DNA from: Isoalcanivorax pacificus W11-5
Lineage (GTDB): Bacteria > Pseudomonadota > Gammaproteobacteria > Pseudomonadales > Alcanivoracaceae
Direction of reading: 5' to 3'
DNA: 64,000 bases
Assembly: GCF_000299335.2 (NCBI RefSeq)
Contig: NZ_CP004387.1
Location: 3,302,994-3,366,993, forward strand
The notes under the pieces: generated by a model
Database searches by the model: none
The model's input: the letters and a program-made list of their open reading frames with translations, nothing else
What the model was told of the DNA's origin: nothing
Program-made: the position numbers and the translations under genes
In this document: positions 1 through 9,283 of the stretch, one piece after another
Layout of the letters: the number at the start of each line of letters is the position of its first letter
Position numbering within the stretch: position 1 is the first letter of the stretch

Positions 1-1134
1 AAGGAATTCCCGCTCAGGCTCGTCAGCCCGGAGTTCGACTCACCACTGACCGATACCCTGCTTGAACTGGATCATCTTCGCCGGCTCAAGCTCGGCGGCA
101 GTACCGCGCCATGGATGTTTTTCCAGCTCAAGAACATCTTTCATATTCTGGAAAGCATCGGCTCGGCCCGTATCGAAGGCAACCGCACCACCATTTCCGA
201 GTACATAGAACAAAAAATCGAACACACGGAGCATTCGAAGGAACGTTTCTCGGAGATCGCCAATGTCGAAAACGCAATGAACTTCATTGAGGACAATATC
301 GACGAAGGCGCGCCACTCACACATCATTTCATCCGAGAACTTCATCAGCTTGTTGTCGATGATCTCGGTGCCGAGGGCGACCGGACGCCTGGAGCATACC
401 GTACCTGGAATGTCGAGATTCACAATGCGGAGCACCTCCCCCCTGAGGCGCATGCGGTCCAACCCTACATGGATGAACTGCTGGGTTTCATCAACCAGGA
501 TCATCCTCCCAAGTATGATCTGCTCAAGACCGCCCTGGCTCATCATCGCTTTGTATGGATCCATCCTTTCGGCAACGGCAATGGACGGGTGGTCCGCCTG
601 CTCACGTATGCCTTGCTGATCAAATACGGCTTTAACGTCAAGCAAGGGAAACTTCTGAACCCTACAGCCGTGTTCTGCAACGACAGGGACCGATACTATA
701 CATGCCTCTCACGAGCAGACGCCGGCACTGATCAAGCGTTGCTGGAATGGTGTGATTACGTACTCACCGGCATCCTTGGTGAAATAACCAAACTGAACAA
801 ACTGCTCGATGCCGGCTTTCTTCGTGAACGCATCCTTTATCCGACAATTGCACTGAGCGAAGCACGCGGATACCTGACTCGCCCGGAGTCCCGCATCCTG
901 CAAACCGGGGTGCACCTGCAGAGTTTCAAGGCAGGAGACCTGAGCAAAGCCATCGACGGGCTGGATGCCCGTGCCCGCACCCACCGGATTGCCAAAATGA
1001 GGGAGGCCGGTTTTATCAACACCCTCACCCCCGGCGGACGCATCTATTACGTCAACTTCATGAATAACTACCTGATGCGCAGCCTGATCAAAGTACTTGA
1101 AGATCAGCAATTCATTCCGCCCATCGACAATTGA
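1..1134 (+). CDS. Fic-family protein (AMP-transferase type), 5' end outside window
   Basis: The reading frame is open from base 1, so the N-terminus is missing; 377 residues are visible. The Fic catalytic motif HPFGNGNGR lies at visible residues 188-196 (DNA 562-588) and matches HPFx[D/E/N]GNGR, which transfers AMP from ATP to a target hydroxyl. SARIEG at about residues 55-60 fits the [S/T]xxxE[G/N] inhibitory helix placed N-terminally (class II Fic), so autoinhibition is expected. The last ~90 residues look like a winged helix, as in many Fic/DUF4172-type proteins. Targets cannot be read from sequence. Base composition is visibly less GC-rich than the flagellar genes next door, which hints at transfer. 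No partner antitoxin is visible downstream; upstream is unseen. Confidence 0.9.
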   Translation, partial: KEFPLRLVSPEFDSPLTDTLLELDHLRRLKLGGSTAPWMFFQLKNIFHILESIGSARIEGNRTTISEYIEQKIEHTEHSKERFSEIANVENAMNFIEDNIDEGAPLTHHFIRELHQLVVDDLGAEGDRTPGAYRTWNVEIHNAEHLPPEAHAVQPYMDELLGFINQDHPPKYDLLKTALAHHRFVWIHPFGNGNGRVVRLLTYALLIKYGFNVKQGKLLNPTAVFCNDRDRYYTCLSRADAGTDQALLEWCDYVLTGILGEITKLNKLLDAGFLRERILYPTIALSEARGYLTRPESRILQTGVHLQSFKAGDLSKAIDGLDARARTHRIAKMREAGFINTLTPGGRIYYVNFMNNYLMRSLIKVLEDQQFIPPIDN

Positions 1135-1139
1135 TCCCC

Positions 1140-1291
1140 TAACAGGCTGTTGAAAAACAGCCTGTGCTGATGGCTTGAGTAAGCTGTCAGCACATCAAGC
1201 GCGGCAAGCGATTGATTTCCCTTTGCACCTTTGCAGACCTGCATCGCAAAGGTGGTTTAAGTCACGAAGAGGCTTTTTCAACACCCTGTTA
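1140..1291. repeat. 152-bp MITE-like element with terminal inverted repeats
   Basis: The ends form an 18-bp inverted repeat with one mismatch (1140-1157 against 1274-1291; core ACAGG-S-TGTTGAAAAA). A TA dinucleotide sits at each outer edge, as expected for a TA target duplication. Inside are three hairpins: 9-bp arms at 1143-1151/1156-1164 with a GAAA loop, an imperfect stem at 1163-1193, and 9-bp arms at 1226-1234/1246-1254. There is no ORF for a transposase. It begins five bases after the fic stop codon. A related partial copy lies at 17142-17215. Confidence 0.65.
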
Positions 1292-1316
1292 AAGTCGCGC
1301 CCTGTATGGCCGATAC
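1290..1316 (+). promoter_or_regulatory. Sigma-28 (FliA) promoter of flaG
   Basis: TAAAGTCG, 11 bases, then GCCGATAC matches the FliA consensus TAAAGTTT-N11-GCCGATAA at nearly every position. The flaG ATG is 33 bases downstream. The first TA of the -35 box is also the right edge of the inverted-repeat element at 1140-1291. Confidence 0.85.
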
Positions 1317-1349
1317 AGTTTCCTGAACCGCCCATACAGGACGCCCAGC

Positions 1350-1691
1350 ATGAAAATTTCCGCCGATGCGGTCAGCCAGGCATTGAGCAGTGTGGCGCAC
1401 AGCGCGTTGACGCCGCGCCAGCGCGTGGAACGTGTGCTCAATGAAGTACTGACCGAAGAACGGCAAACGGCCGTGCCGGAAGACCTGCTCCCCCCCGTGC
1501 AACAGGTCAACGGTGTTCTGCGCGCCTACGGCGTCGAGTTCGAACTGTCGGAACATTCCGGCCGCACCATCATTCGTCTGGTGGACCGGGAGAGCGGTGA
1601 AGTGATTCGCGAAATACCGCCGGAGGAGTTGATCACGCTTTCCGAACGGCTGGAGCAGATTCGAGGCCTGTTGATACGCCTGACGGCGTGA
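1350..1691 (+). CDS. flaG: FlaG family flagellar protein
   Basis: 113 residues. The C-terminal half has the FlaG pattern: an aromatic/acidic strand, then SGRTIIRLVDRESGEVIREI followed by PPEE and an amphipathic helix ending the protein. FlaG proteins are linked to filament length or stability in polar-flagellate bacteria and normally sit beside fliC, fliD and fliS; none of those is here. The gene has its own sigma-28 promoter at 1290-1316, so it should be a late flagellar gene. It converges on fliE with a seven-base gap. Biochemical function of the family is poorly defined. Confidence 0.88.
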   Translation: MKISADAVSQALSSVAHSALTPRQRVERVLNEVLTEERQTAVPEDLLPPVQQVNGVLRAYGVEFELSEHSGRTIIRLVDRESGEVIREIPPEELITLSERLEQIRGLLIRLTA

Positions 1692-1698
1692 GCTCCCC

Positions 1699-2022
1699 TT
1701 ACACCTGCATATTCATCACATCCTTGTAGGCCGACACCAGCCGGTTGCGCACCTGCACCCCCATCTGGAATGCCACGCTCGCCTTCTGCATGTCCACCAT
1801 CACATCATGCAGCGCCACGTCCGGCGCGCCGGCCTGGAAAGCCTCGGCCTGCCGGCTGGAACGCGCCTGCAGCTGATTGATGCGCTGCAGGCTGGCGTGC
1901 AGCTCGCCGGCAAAACCGCCGCCGCCGACCACCGTGGACAACTGTTGGCCACGACCACCGGCCGCCTGGGTGGCCATCTGCTGGATCTGTTGCAGGGCGG
2001 ACTGGATTTCCGGTGTCGACAT
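1699..2022 (-). CDS. fliE: Flagellar hook-basal body complex protein FliE
   Basis: 107 residues. FliE connects the MS ring to the proximal rod. The C-terminal half shows the family signature: [16 protein letters not shown] then [22 protein letters not shown] place the start at the ATG at 2022 (MSTPEIQ...), since the frame continues upstream to 2238 without family similarity. The orientation is unusual: in most gammaproteobacteria fliE leads fliFGHIJ in one operon, whereas here it diverges from fliF and converges with flaG. Confidence 0.92.
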   Translation of the reverse strand: MSTPEIQSALQQIQQMATQAAGGRGQQLSTVVGGGGFAGELHASLQRINQLQARSSRQAEAFQAGAPDVALHDVMVDMQKASVAFQMGVQVRNRLVSAYKDVMNMQV

Positions 2023-2273
2023 CGGGCGTGACCTCGGTGGCAGTGTCATCAGGCCCCACAGACTAGCAGCGCCATCGGCACGGCCATGCGCGCAATTGGC
2101 GACAAAAGCGCGGGCTTTTCTTTCCTTTGCCGCAGACAGCGCTCCGCATAATGGCATGCATCGGACTGCCGTCCGGCGCGCTCCCGTGCCCACGGCCACG
2201 TCAGGCAGAGACAGAGAGAACGGACTGTGATGCTGCAAGCCAGAGAAGCTGATTCCCGCGCCGGAGCCCCCCG
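2023..2273. other. fliE-fliF divergent intergenic region
   Basis: 251 bases between divergent fliE and fliF that must carry both promoters. I looked for sigma-54 (GG-N10-GC) and sigma-28 elements. The closest sigma-54 candidate, around 2077-2090, has GG-N10-CG and so fails at the -12 dinucleotide. I see no convincing promoter. Open frames running through here belong to no recognisable protein. Confidence 0.5.
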
Positions 2274-4037
2274 ATGAGTGGCACCATGGGTGGCACTACA
2301 GCGAGCGAGGGCGCAAGCGCGCCGCCGAACGGAGCAGGCGCCAGCCTGAGCCAGTGGCTGCAACGCCTGCGCGGTGGCAACGAGGCCGGCGCCGGCCAGC
2401 CGCTGGTGCCGCTGCTGCTGGCCGGCGCTGCCGCCGTGGCCGTGATCGTGGTGCTGTTGCTGTGGGCCAGTGCGCCGGATTATCGCGTGCTCTACGCCAA
2501 TCTTGGTGAGGCCGACGGCGGTCGCATCATCAGCGAGCTGGAACAGCGCGGCGTGCCGTACCGTTTCAGTGAAGGCGGCCAGGCCGTCATGGTGCCGTCC
2601 GGTCAGGTCCATCGCCTGCGTCTGCAACTGGCGGAGCAGGGCCTGCCGCAGGCGGGCAATGTCGGCCTGAGCATCATGGACAACCAGGCATTCGGCATCA
2701 GCCAGTTTGCCGAGCAGGTCAATTACCAGCGCGGCCTGGAAGGCGAGCTGGCCAGTTCGATCGAATCGCTGAGCCCGGTGGCACATGCCCGCGTGCATCT
2801 TGCGCTGGCCAAACCGTCGGTGTTCATTCGCGAACGCGAACCCGCCAAGGCGTCGGTGGTGCTCACCCTGCACCCTGGCCGCGCGCTCGGTGACGGCCAG
2901 GTGCAGGCGATTGCCCACATGGTGTCCAGCAGCGTGCCGGAACTGGCCACCAGTGAAGTGACCGTGGTGGACCATACCGGCCGCCTGCTGTCGCGCCAGG
3001 ATGGCAGCGGCACCGGGCTGGACGGCACGCGGCTGGATTACATCCGCGAAGTGGAACGCGACTATCGCCAGCGTATCGAGGATATCCTCACGCCGATCCT
3101 TGGCCGTCGCAATGTGCGCGCCCAGGTGACCGCCGACATCGATTTCACCCAGCGCGAGGAAACGGCGGAAACCTACCGGCCGAACCAGGACGGCAACGAC
3201 GCCGCCGTGCGCAGTACACGCATCAATGCCACCTACAGCGGCGATGACACCCTGGCCCGTGGTGTTCCCGGCGCGCTGTCGAATACGCCACCGGGCGCGG
3301 CTCCTTCGCCGATCAACCGTGGCAACACTGACGATGCCGGCACCGAGGAAGACAACACCCGGCAACTGCGCCGCGAGGACATCGTCAATTACGAAGTTGA
3401 CCGCAATGTCACCCACACCCGCCACAGCCTTGGCCGCATCGAGCGCCTGTCGGTGGCGGTGGTGGTGAACTACCGCGACGCTCTGGACGAGGCTGGCGCC
3501 GCCACCCGTGAGCCGCTCGACGAGCAAGCGCTGGCACGCATCGATCAACTGGTGCGTCAGGCCATGGGGTTCTCACCGGCGCGCGGCGACGGTCTGGAAA
3601 TCGTCAACAGCCCGTTCACTGATCCCGGAGAGGACGAGGCACCTGCCTGGTGGACATCGCCACAGTGGCAACATGTGGCCCTCACACTGGGCCGCTATCT
3701 GATCGTATTGATCATCGCGCTGCTGCTGTACCGCCTGCTGCTGCGTCCGATGCTTGCACGTCAGGCCGAGCGTGCCGCCGCAGACGCCAGCGCCCGCCAG
3801 CGCGCCGCCAGTGTCCAGGCGCAGGCCAGCACACGGCGGGTCGAGGCAAGTGGCGAGGAAAGCGGCGAGGAAGACGGCGAAGACGCGGACGAACAGAACC
3901 GCCTGGCACGCCGGCGCAAGCGCCGCCGCCATGCGCACACCTATGAACAGAACCTGCGCGATCTTCAGGACATGGCCAGCGAAGACCCGCTGATGGTCGC
4001 CATGATCATCCGCAGCTGGATGACGCAACCGGACTGA
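2274..4037 (+). CDS. fliF: Flagellar MS-ring protein FliF
   Basis: 587 residues, the usual size. FliF forms the inner-membrane MS ring that houses the export gate and templates the C ring. A first membrane segment lies at about residues 43-65, followed by the periplasmic ring-building domains (DYRVLYANL near 69-77) and a second membrane segment at about 467-490. After an acidic then Arg-rich linker the C-terminus ends with [14 protein letters not shown], the helix that binds FliG. First gene of the fliFGHIJK run; the fliG ATG follows 11 bases after its stop. Confidence 0.97.
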   Translation: MSGTMGGTTASEGASAPPNGAGASLSQWLQRLRGGNEAGAGQPLVPLLLAGAAAVAVIVVLLLWASAPDYRVLYANLGEADGGRIISELEQRGVPYRFSEGGQAVMVPSGQVHRLRLQLAEQGLPQAGNVGLSIMDNQAFGISQFAEQVNYQRGLEGELASSIESLSPVAHARVHLALAKPSVFIREREPAKASVVLTLHPGRALGDGQVQAIAHMVSSSVPELATSEVTVVDHTGRLLSRQDGSGTGLDGTRLDYIREVERDYRQRIEDILTPILGRRNVRAQVTADIDFTQREETAETYRPNQDGNDAAVRSTRINATYSGDDTLARGVPGALSNTPPGAAPSPINRGNTDDAGTEEDNTRQLRREDIVNYEVDRNVTHTRHSLGRIERLSVAVVVNYRDALDEAGAATREPLDEQALARIDQLVRQAMGFSPARGDGLEIVNSPFTDPGEDEAPAWWTSPQWQHVALTLGRYLIVLIIALLLYRLLLRPMLARQAERAAADASARQRAASVQAQASTRRVEASGEESGEEDGEDADEQNRLARRRKRRRHAHTYEQNLRDLQDMASEDPLMVAMIIRSWMTQPD

Positions 4038-4048
4038 GACGACCCGAC

Positions 4049-5053
4049 ATGACCGATACGCTCAAGCTCAGCCCCGCCCGTCGCAGCGCCATCCTGTTGC
4101 TGGTGCTGGACGAAGACAGCGCCGCCGAAGTGCTGCGTCACCTGACACCCCTTGAAGTGCAGGATATCAGCCAGGAAATGGCCCGGCTGGGCCAGGTCTC
4201 GCACGATGAAATGCGTCAGGTGCTGGACGATTTCCATGAGGAGTCGGAACAGTTCGCCGCGCTCAACCTGAACTCCAGCGACCATATTCGCGCCGTGCTG
4301 ACCAAGGCCCTCGGCAACGAACGCGCCACCACGCTGCTGGAGGATATTCTCGAACACAGCAGCACCAACTCCGGCATTGATGCCCTGAACCTGATGGACG
4401 CCACCAGCGTGGTGGAAATGATCCGCGACGAGCATCCGCAGATCATCGCCACCATCCTGATTCATCTGGAACGGCGCCAGGCCGCCGATGTGCTGGAACT
4501 GTTCGAGGACAAACTGCGCAACGACGTGGTGCTGCGCATCGCCACCTTCAATGGCGTGCAGCCGGCCGCGTTGCAGGAACTCACCGAAGTGCTCGGCGGC
4601 ATGCTCTCCGGCCAGCACCTCAAGCGCAGCAAGATGGGTGGTGCGCGCACCGCCGCCGAGATTCTCAACCTGATGAACGCGAGCCAGGAAGAAACCGCCA
4701 TCGAAACGGTGCGCGCGCACAGCGAAGACCTGGCCCAGAAAATCATCGACGAGATGTTCCTGTTCGAGAACCTGCTCGAGCTGGACGACCGCAGCATCCA
4801 GTTGCTGCTCAAGGAGACCAACAGCAACTCGCTGACCATCGCGCTGAAAGGGTCACAGACGGAACTGCGCGAGAAGTTCCTGCGCAACATGTCGCAGCGC
4901 GCGGCCGAACTGCTGCGCGAGGACATGGAAAACAGCGGCCCGATCCGCCTGTCGCAGGTGGAAAACGAACAGAAGGCCATTCTCCAGGTGGTACGTCGCC
5001 TGGCCGACAACGGCGACATCGTGCTCAGCGGAGGCAACGACACCTATGTCTGA
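4049..5053 (+). CDS. fliG: Flagellar motor switch protein FliG
   Basis: 334 residues. FliG is the C-ring subunit that binds FliF through its N-terminal domain, FliM through its middle domain and the stator through its C-terminal domain. The EHPQ motif of the middle domain is at about residue 128, and the GG-like segment MLSGQHLKRS lies near 190. The C-terminal torque helix carries the alternating charges expected for stator contact (LREKFLRNMSQRAAELLRED). Its stop overlaps the fliH start by eight bases, indicating translational coupling. Confidence 0.97.
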   Translation: MTDTLKLSPARRSAILLLVLDEDSAAEVLRHLTPLEVQDISQEMARLGQVSHDEMRQVLDDFHEESEQFAALNLNSSDHIRAVLTKALGNERATTLLEDILEHSSTNSGIDALNLMDATSVVEMIRDEHPQIIATILIHLERRQAADVLELFEDKLRNDVVLRIATFNGVQPAALQELTEVLGGMLSGQHLKRSKMGGARTAAEILNLMNASQEETAIETVRAHSEDLAQKIIDEMFLFENLLELDDRSIQLLLKETNSNSLTIALKGSQTELREKFLRNMSQRAAELLREDMENSGPIRLSQVENEQKAILQVVRRLADNGDIVLSGGNDTYV

Positions 5054-5777
5054 CGCGCTTGGCAAGACAGGCCCCCTGCGGCGCTGGCGCCGTTGGCGCA
5101 TGGGCGACCTGGACGGGCTGCACCATGCTCCGGCCGATGCCATGGCGGATACTCCGCCGGAGCCCATAGCACCGGATATCGACACCTGGCAGTCGGAGCT
5201 GGATGCGCTGCGCCGCCGCACCCGCGAAACAGCCCGCAAGGAAGGCTACGATGCCGGCTTCCAGTCCGGCCGCGAGGCCGGTTACCAGCATGGATTGGAA
5301 GCCGGCCGCCAGGCGGGCGAGCAGGAAATGCGTCAGCAACAGCGCGACCTGCTGCACCCCCTGACCACCATGGCACGCAATTTTCACCAGGCGCTGCAAA
5401 AGCTGGATGACGACATCGCCAGCGAGCTGGTGGACCTGGCACTGATCGTCGGCCGCAAACTCGCCGGCGACGCGCTGCGCGACACACCGGAGCAGGTACT
5501 GGCCCTGGTACGCCAGCTGCTGCGCGACGCACCACTGGCGAGCGGCACACCGACCCTGTGGCTGCACCCGGATGATCTGCTGCTGGCCCGCGAGCAACTC
5601 AGCGCCGAGCTGGACACCGCCGGCTGGCAAATGCTCGCCGACGAGCAACTGCAACGCGGCGGCTGTCGCCTGAGCAGCAACGCCGGCGAGATCGACGCCT
5701 CGGTGGGCACACGCTGGCAGCAACTGCTTGGCACCCTGCGCCGCCGCGACCGCCCCGTCGACACGGAGCCGCGCTGA
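5046..5777 (+). CDS. fliH: Flagellar export ATPase regulator FliH
   Basis: 243 residues. FliH binds FliI, restrains its ATPase and docks it at the C ring. A central region is rich in the GxxxG-type repeats typical of FliH ([17 protein letters not shown] followed by LEAGRQAG, about residues 70-95). The C-terminal FliH/YscL domain follows ([20 protein letters not shown]). It overlaps fliG upstream, and the stop shares one base with the fliI ATG. The position between fliG and fliI supports the call even though FliH diverges quickly. Confidence 0.93.
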   Translation: MSDALGKTGPLRRWRRWRMGDLDGLHHAPADAMADTPPEPIAPDIDTWQSELDALRRRTRETARKEGYDAGFQSGREAGYQHGLEAGRQAGEQEMRQQQRDLLHPLTTMARNFHQALQKLDDDIASELVDLALIVGRKLAGDALRDTPEQVLALVRQLLRDAPLASGTPTLWLHPDDLLLAREQLSAELDTAGWQMLADEQLQRGGCRLSSNAGEIDASVGTRWQQLLGTLRRRDRPVDTEPR

Positions 5778-7156
5778 TGCAGACGCACAGCCAGCATTGG
5801 CAACGCACACTGCAACGGGTCGGCCAGCGCGTCGCCGACAGTAGCGACTATCAGCTCAGCGGACGCATTACCCGCGCCACCGGGCTGGTGCTGGAAGCTG
5901 TCGGCCTGAAGATCCCGCTGGGCAGTGGTTGCCGTATCGAAGTCGCCACGCGCGGACGCGACAGCGAGCGGTTCGCCGAAGCCGAGGTGGTGGGCTTTTC
6001 CGGGGATAAATTGTTTCTGATGCCGCTGGCAGAGCTCAGTGGCCTGGCACCGGGCGCGCGGGTGTTTCCCATGGGCAGTGGCAGCCGTGCCGGGGCACGT
6101 CGGTTTCCGCTCGGGCCATCGTTGCTCGGGCGCGTGGTGGACGGCAGCGGCGCACCGCTGGACGGCGGCCCCGCACTGCACGACAGCCCGCACGACACCC
6201 TGCTGACACCGAGCGTGAACCCGTTGCGACGCACACCGATCCACGACCGCATTGATGTCGGCATCCGCGCCATCAACGGCCTGCTGAGTGTCGGCCGTGG
6301 CCAGCGCATGGGGCTGTTCGCCGGCTCGGGTGTCGGCAAATCGGTGTTGCTTGGCATGATGGCGCGCTACACCAGCGCCGATGTGATCGTGGTCGGGCTG
6401 ATCGGCGAACGTGGCCGCGAAGTACAGGATTTCATCGACAATATTCTCGGCGAAGACGGACGCCGCCGCGCCGTGGTGGTGGCGGCACCGGCCGACACCT
6501 CGCCACTGCAGCGGCTGCAGGGCGCCGCCTATGCCACACGGCTGGCAGAAGATTTCCGCGACGCCGGCCGCAACGTACTGCTGATCATGGATTCACTCAC
6601 CCGCTACGCCATGGCACAGCGGGAAATCGCGCTGGCCATCGGCGAGCCACCGGCCACCAAGGGTTACCCGCCATCCGTGTTCGCCAAACTGCCGTCGCTG
6701 GTGGAACGGGCCGGCAACGGCGAACGTGGCGGCGGTTCCATCACTGCGTTTTATACCGTACTCACCGAAGGCGACGACCAGCAGGACCCGATCGCCGATG
6801 CCGCGCGCGCCATTCTCGACGGCCATATCGTGCTGTCGCGTCAACTGGCCGAAGCCGGGCACTATCCGGCGATCGATATCGAAGCCTCCATCAGCCGCGC
6901 CATGCACGCACTGGTGACACCGGCGCAATGGCAGCAGGCGCAGCAGTTCAAGCAATTGTTCTCGCGCTACCAGCGCAACCGCGACCTGATCAGCGTGGGT
7001 GCCTACACGCCCGGCCATGACCCGCAACTGGACCAGGCCGTGATGCTGTATCCGAAAGTGGAAGCGTTCCTGCAACAGTCCATCCACGAGCAGGCCGACA
7101 TCGCCGGGGCGCACGCGGCGATGCAGTCGCTGCTCGGCCAGGGAGCCCCGTCATGA
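5777..7156 (+). CDS. fliI: Flagellum-specific export ATPase FliI
   Basis: 459 residues. FliI energises the flagellar type III export apparatus and resembles the F1 beta subunit. Walker A GSGVGKS is at residues 183-189, Walker B VLLIMD ends near 272, and the signature segment [18 protein letters not shown] follows. The N-terminus is the FliH-binding region. It overlaps fliH by one base and fliJ by four (ATGA). Length and all nucleotide-binding motifs are intact. Confidence 0.98.
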   Translation: MQTHSQHWQRTLQRVGQRVADSSDYQLSGRITRATGLVLEAVGLKIPLGSGCRIEVATRGRDSERFAEAEVVGFSGDKLFLMPLAELSGLAPGARVFPMGSGSRAGARRFPLGPSLLGRVVDGSGAPLDGGPALHDSPHDTLLTPSVNPLRRTPIHDRIDVGIRAINGLLSVGRGQRMGLFAGSGVGKSVLLGMMARYTSADVIVVGLIGERGREVQDFIDNILGEDGRRRAVVVAAPADTSPLQRLQGAAYATRLAEDFRDAGRNVLLIMDSLTRYAMAQREIALAIGEPPATKGYPPSVFAKLPSLVERAGNGERGGGSITAFYTVLTEGDDQQDPIADAARAILDGHIVLSRQLAEAGHYPAIDIEASISRAMHALVTPAQWQQAQQFKQLFSRYQRNRDLISVGAYTPGHDPQLDQAVMLYPKVEAFLQQSIHEQADIAGAHAAMQSLLGQGAPS

Positions 7157-7614
7157 CACCGTTTTCACCACTGCAGTACCTGCTCGACAAGGCCCGCAAG
7201 GCCCGCGACCACGCCGGCCAGACACTGGCCGGCGATCGCCGCAGCGCAGCACAAACCGCCAGCCAGCTCGATGTGCTGCTGCAGTACCGCGCCGAATACG
7301 CCACACGCCTGCAAGACGCGCTGCACCGTGGCACTGACACAGTGGCGCTGGACAACTACCGGCGTTTTATCCAGTCGCTGGATACCGCCATCGAGCAGGC
7401 ACGCCAGGCGCTGGCCACGCAGCAAGGGCGCGTCAGCGCCAGCCAGCAACAGTGGCAGCATCAGCAACGCACGCTGTCGTCCTACGACACACTGATCAGC
7501 CGCCGCACCCGTCACGCACACCAGCAGGCCGAACGGCAGGCACGCCGCCAGGATGATGAACTCAGCGCCGGCCTGCTCGCCCGCCGGCGGCAAGACAATG
7601 CGACCACGGACTGA
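7153..7614 (+). CDS. fliJ: Flagellar export chaperone FliJ
   Basis: 153 residues, almost entirely helical and predicted coiled coil, rich in Gln, Arg and Ala, as in FliJ. In the export apparatus FliJ sits in the FliI hexamer like the gamma subunit of F1 and couples FliI to FlhA. Sequence conservation is weak across the family, so the call rests on length, coiled-coil character and position between fliI (four-base overlap) and fliK. Confidence 0.88.
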   Translation: MTPFSPLQYLLDKARKARDHAGQTLAGDRRSAAQTASQLDVLLQYRAEYATRLQDALHRGTDTVALDNYRRFIQSLDTAIEQARQALATQQGRVSASQQQWQHQQRTLSSYDTLISRRTRHAHQQAERQARRQDDELSAGLLARRRQDNATTD

Positions 7615-7626
7615 CCGGGAGCGACC

Positions 7627-8652
7627 ATGGATATCTCTATCTCCACCTTACTGCCGCTGACCAGCGTGCCCACCCCGACACTGGCACCGACGACGCTGGC
7701 CACCCCGGCCATTGAGTGGCCCACCGATTTCGCCGCACTGATGACACAGGCGCGCCTGGCCGTGCCCGGCGAACAGGCGCCGGCCACCACCGCTGTGCCG
7801 CACCCGGCGCCAGCATTACCGCCCACGCTGACGACACCGGACAGCGACACACAGAGGCCCGATCCCACGCCGGTGGACGAACAGGTGACGCTGTCGCCGG
7901 ATACCCTTGCACTGATGGCCAGCCTGCCCGGCATGGCACCACCAGCGCCGCAACACAACGTGGCCCGGGCCGGCGAACAGCGTGCGCCAGCCATGCCCGC
8001 CCTGCCCGCCACAGAGATGCCGCCGCCGGCCCCGGCACCGGTGCCGGCCACACCACACACCACCGCCGGGTTGCCCGCCACCCCGACATTGACCGACGCC
8101 GTGCAGCATCAGGCTGAACAGGTCGAGGCACCGATGATCAGTGCACCGAGGGAAATGGCGACACCGATAAACAGCGCCACGCCGACACCGGCCAGCGCAC
8201 CGCCGCCGGCCACGTCGAGCAGCTTGCCTGCGCCGCTCAACAGCCCGCAGTGGCCACAGGAGTTCAGCCAGCAACTGGTGCAGTTCAGCCGGGGCCTGCG
8301 CGGTGGTGAGCAGCGCGTGGAGATGCACCTGAACCCGGCGCATCTCGGCCCGCTGTCGGTCAGCCTGACGCTGGATGAGCAGGGCGCCCAGGCGCAGTTC
8401 TTCTCTGCCCATGCCCCCGTACGCACCGCAGTGGAACAGGCCATTCCGCAATTGCGCGAAGCACTGGCCGAGCAGGGCATCACACTGGGCGACGCGATGG
8501 TCGGCGAGCACCGCCAGCCACCGGGTGAGCAGCACGCCTCCCACGGCGGCCAGGGCCGCGCCAGCGGCATGGCACCCGCCAGTGACATGCCTGTCGACAC
8601 CGCCCCGGCGACACAGCCGATAACGGTGCACGGGGTCGACCTGTACGCCTGA
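7627..8652 (+). CDS. fliK: Flagellar hook-length control protein FliK
   Basis: 341 residues. The first ~200 residues are a Pro/Thr/Ala-rich low-complexity ruler region, as in other FliK proteins. The C-terminal Flg_hook domain (about 210-300) contains the conserved stretch VEMHLNPAHLGPLSVSLTL and a following helix that interacts with FlhB to switch export specificity from hook to filament. It starts 12 bases after fliJ. A 133-base gap with no recognisable gene or clear promoter separates it from fliL. Confidence 0.92.
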   Translation: MDISISTLLPLTSVPTPTLAPTTLATPAIEWPTDFAALMTQARLAVPGEQAPATTAVPHPAPALPPTLTTPDSDTQRPDPTPVDEQVTLSPDTLALMASLPGMAPPAPQHNVARAGEQRAPAMPALPATEMPPPAPAPVPATPHTTAGLPATPTLTDAVQHQAEQVEAPMISAPREMATPINSATPTPASAPPPATSSSLPAPLNSPQWPQEFSQQLVQFSRGLRGGEQRVEMHLNPAHLGPLSVSLTLDEQGAQAQFFSAHAPVRTAVEQAIPQLREALAEQGITLGDAMVGEHRQPPGEQHASHGGQGRASGMAPASDMPVDTAPATQPITVHGVDLYA

Positions 8653-8785
8653 GGCTTGCGGCGGGCGGGATCGCCTGCCAAAAGCCAAATCTGGCGCCAA
8701 TATTCCATCCTTTTCTCGCCATCGGCACCGGCACGCCAGCGGCATACTGATTCACAGAATCTGCTGACACCGTTAAGGCAACACG

Positions 8786-9268
8786 ATGGCGCTTTCCGAA
8801 ACAGGCTCACGAAAAACACAATGGCTGCTGGTCCTGGTGCTGGTGATGATGGCGGGCCTGGCGGCCACCAATATCTATCTGCTGTTCAATCAGCAACAGG
8901 CTGCGGCACCGGCGGAGCCCGTGGTCGAGAACACGGTGCCGGACGCCGGTTCGCCGATTTTTGTGCGCATCGATCCTTTCACCGTCAACCTGCAGGGCGA
9001 TGCCTACAGCCGCAACCTGTTGTACACGGCGCTATGGCTGCAGGTGGATGACATCCGCACGCGCGACTACCTGACAACACACATGCCGCAGGTACGCAGC
9101 CAGTTGCTGTCCCTGCTGTCCGCACAGGATGTAAAGCTTGCCACCGCGCCAGACGGCAAGAACATCCTGGCAGCGAAAATCCGAGACATGCTGCAGACCT
9201 CACTGACCACGCCACCGGCGGTGCTGTCGGTCAGCAAGGTGCTGTTCAGCGAATTCATTGTTCAGTGA
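8786..9268 (+). CDS. fliL: Flagellar basal body-associated protein FliL
   Basis: 160 residues. One membrane segment at about residues 12-34 (LLVLVLVMMAGLAATNIYLL) follows a short basic N-terminus. The periplasmic FliL domain then starts with FVRIDPFTVNL and contains ALWLQVDD. FliL surrounds the stator and affects torque. It leads the fliLMNOP set and ends 15 bases before fliM. Confidence 0.95.
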   Translation: MALSETGSRKTQWLLVLVLVMMAGLAATNIYLLFNQQQAAAPAEPVVENTVPDAGSPIFVRIDPFTVNLQGDAYSRNLLYTALWLQVDDIRTRDYLTTHMPQVRSQLLSLLSAQDVKLATAPDGKNILAAKIRDMLQTSLTTPPAVLSVSKVLFSEFIVQ

Positions 9269-9283
9269 CCGGATAAGCCCGCC

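Noticed and set aside
2070-2092. Sigma-54 promoter between fliE and fliF
   Set aside because: The candidate reads GG-N10-CG, so the essential -12 GC is missing on both strands.
2049-3548. 499-codon open frame antisense to fliF
   Set aside because: It mirrors the GC-rich third positions of fliF, has His/Gln/Arg-rich low-complexity translation, and shows no domain or ribosome-binding site.
8621-8640. A GCCGATAA box near the end of fliK as a sigma-28 promoter
   Set aside because: No TAAA-type -35 exists 11 bases upstream; the bases are ordinary codons of fliK.
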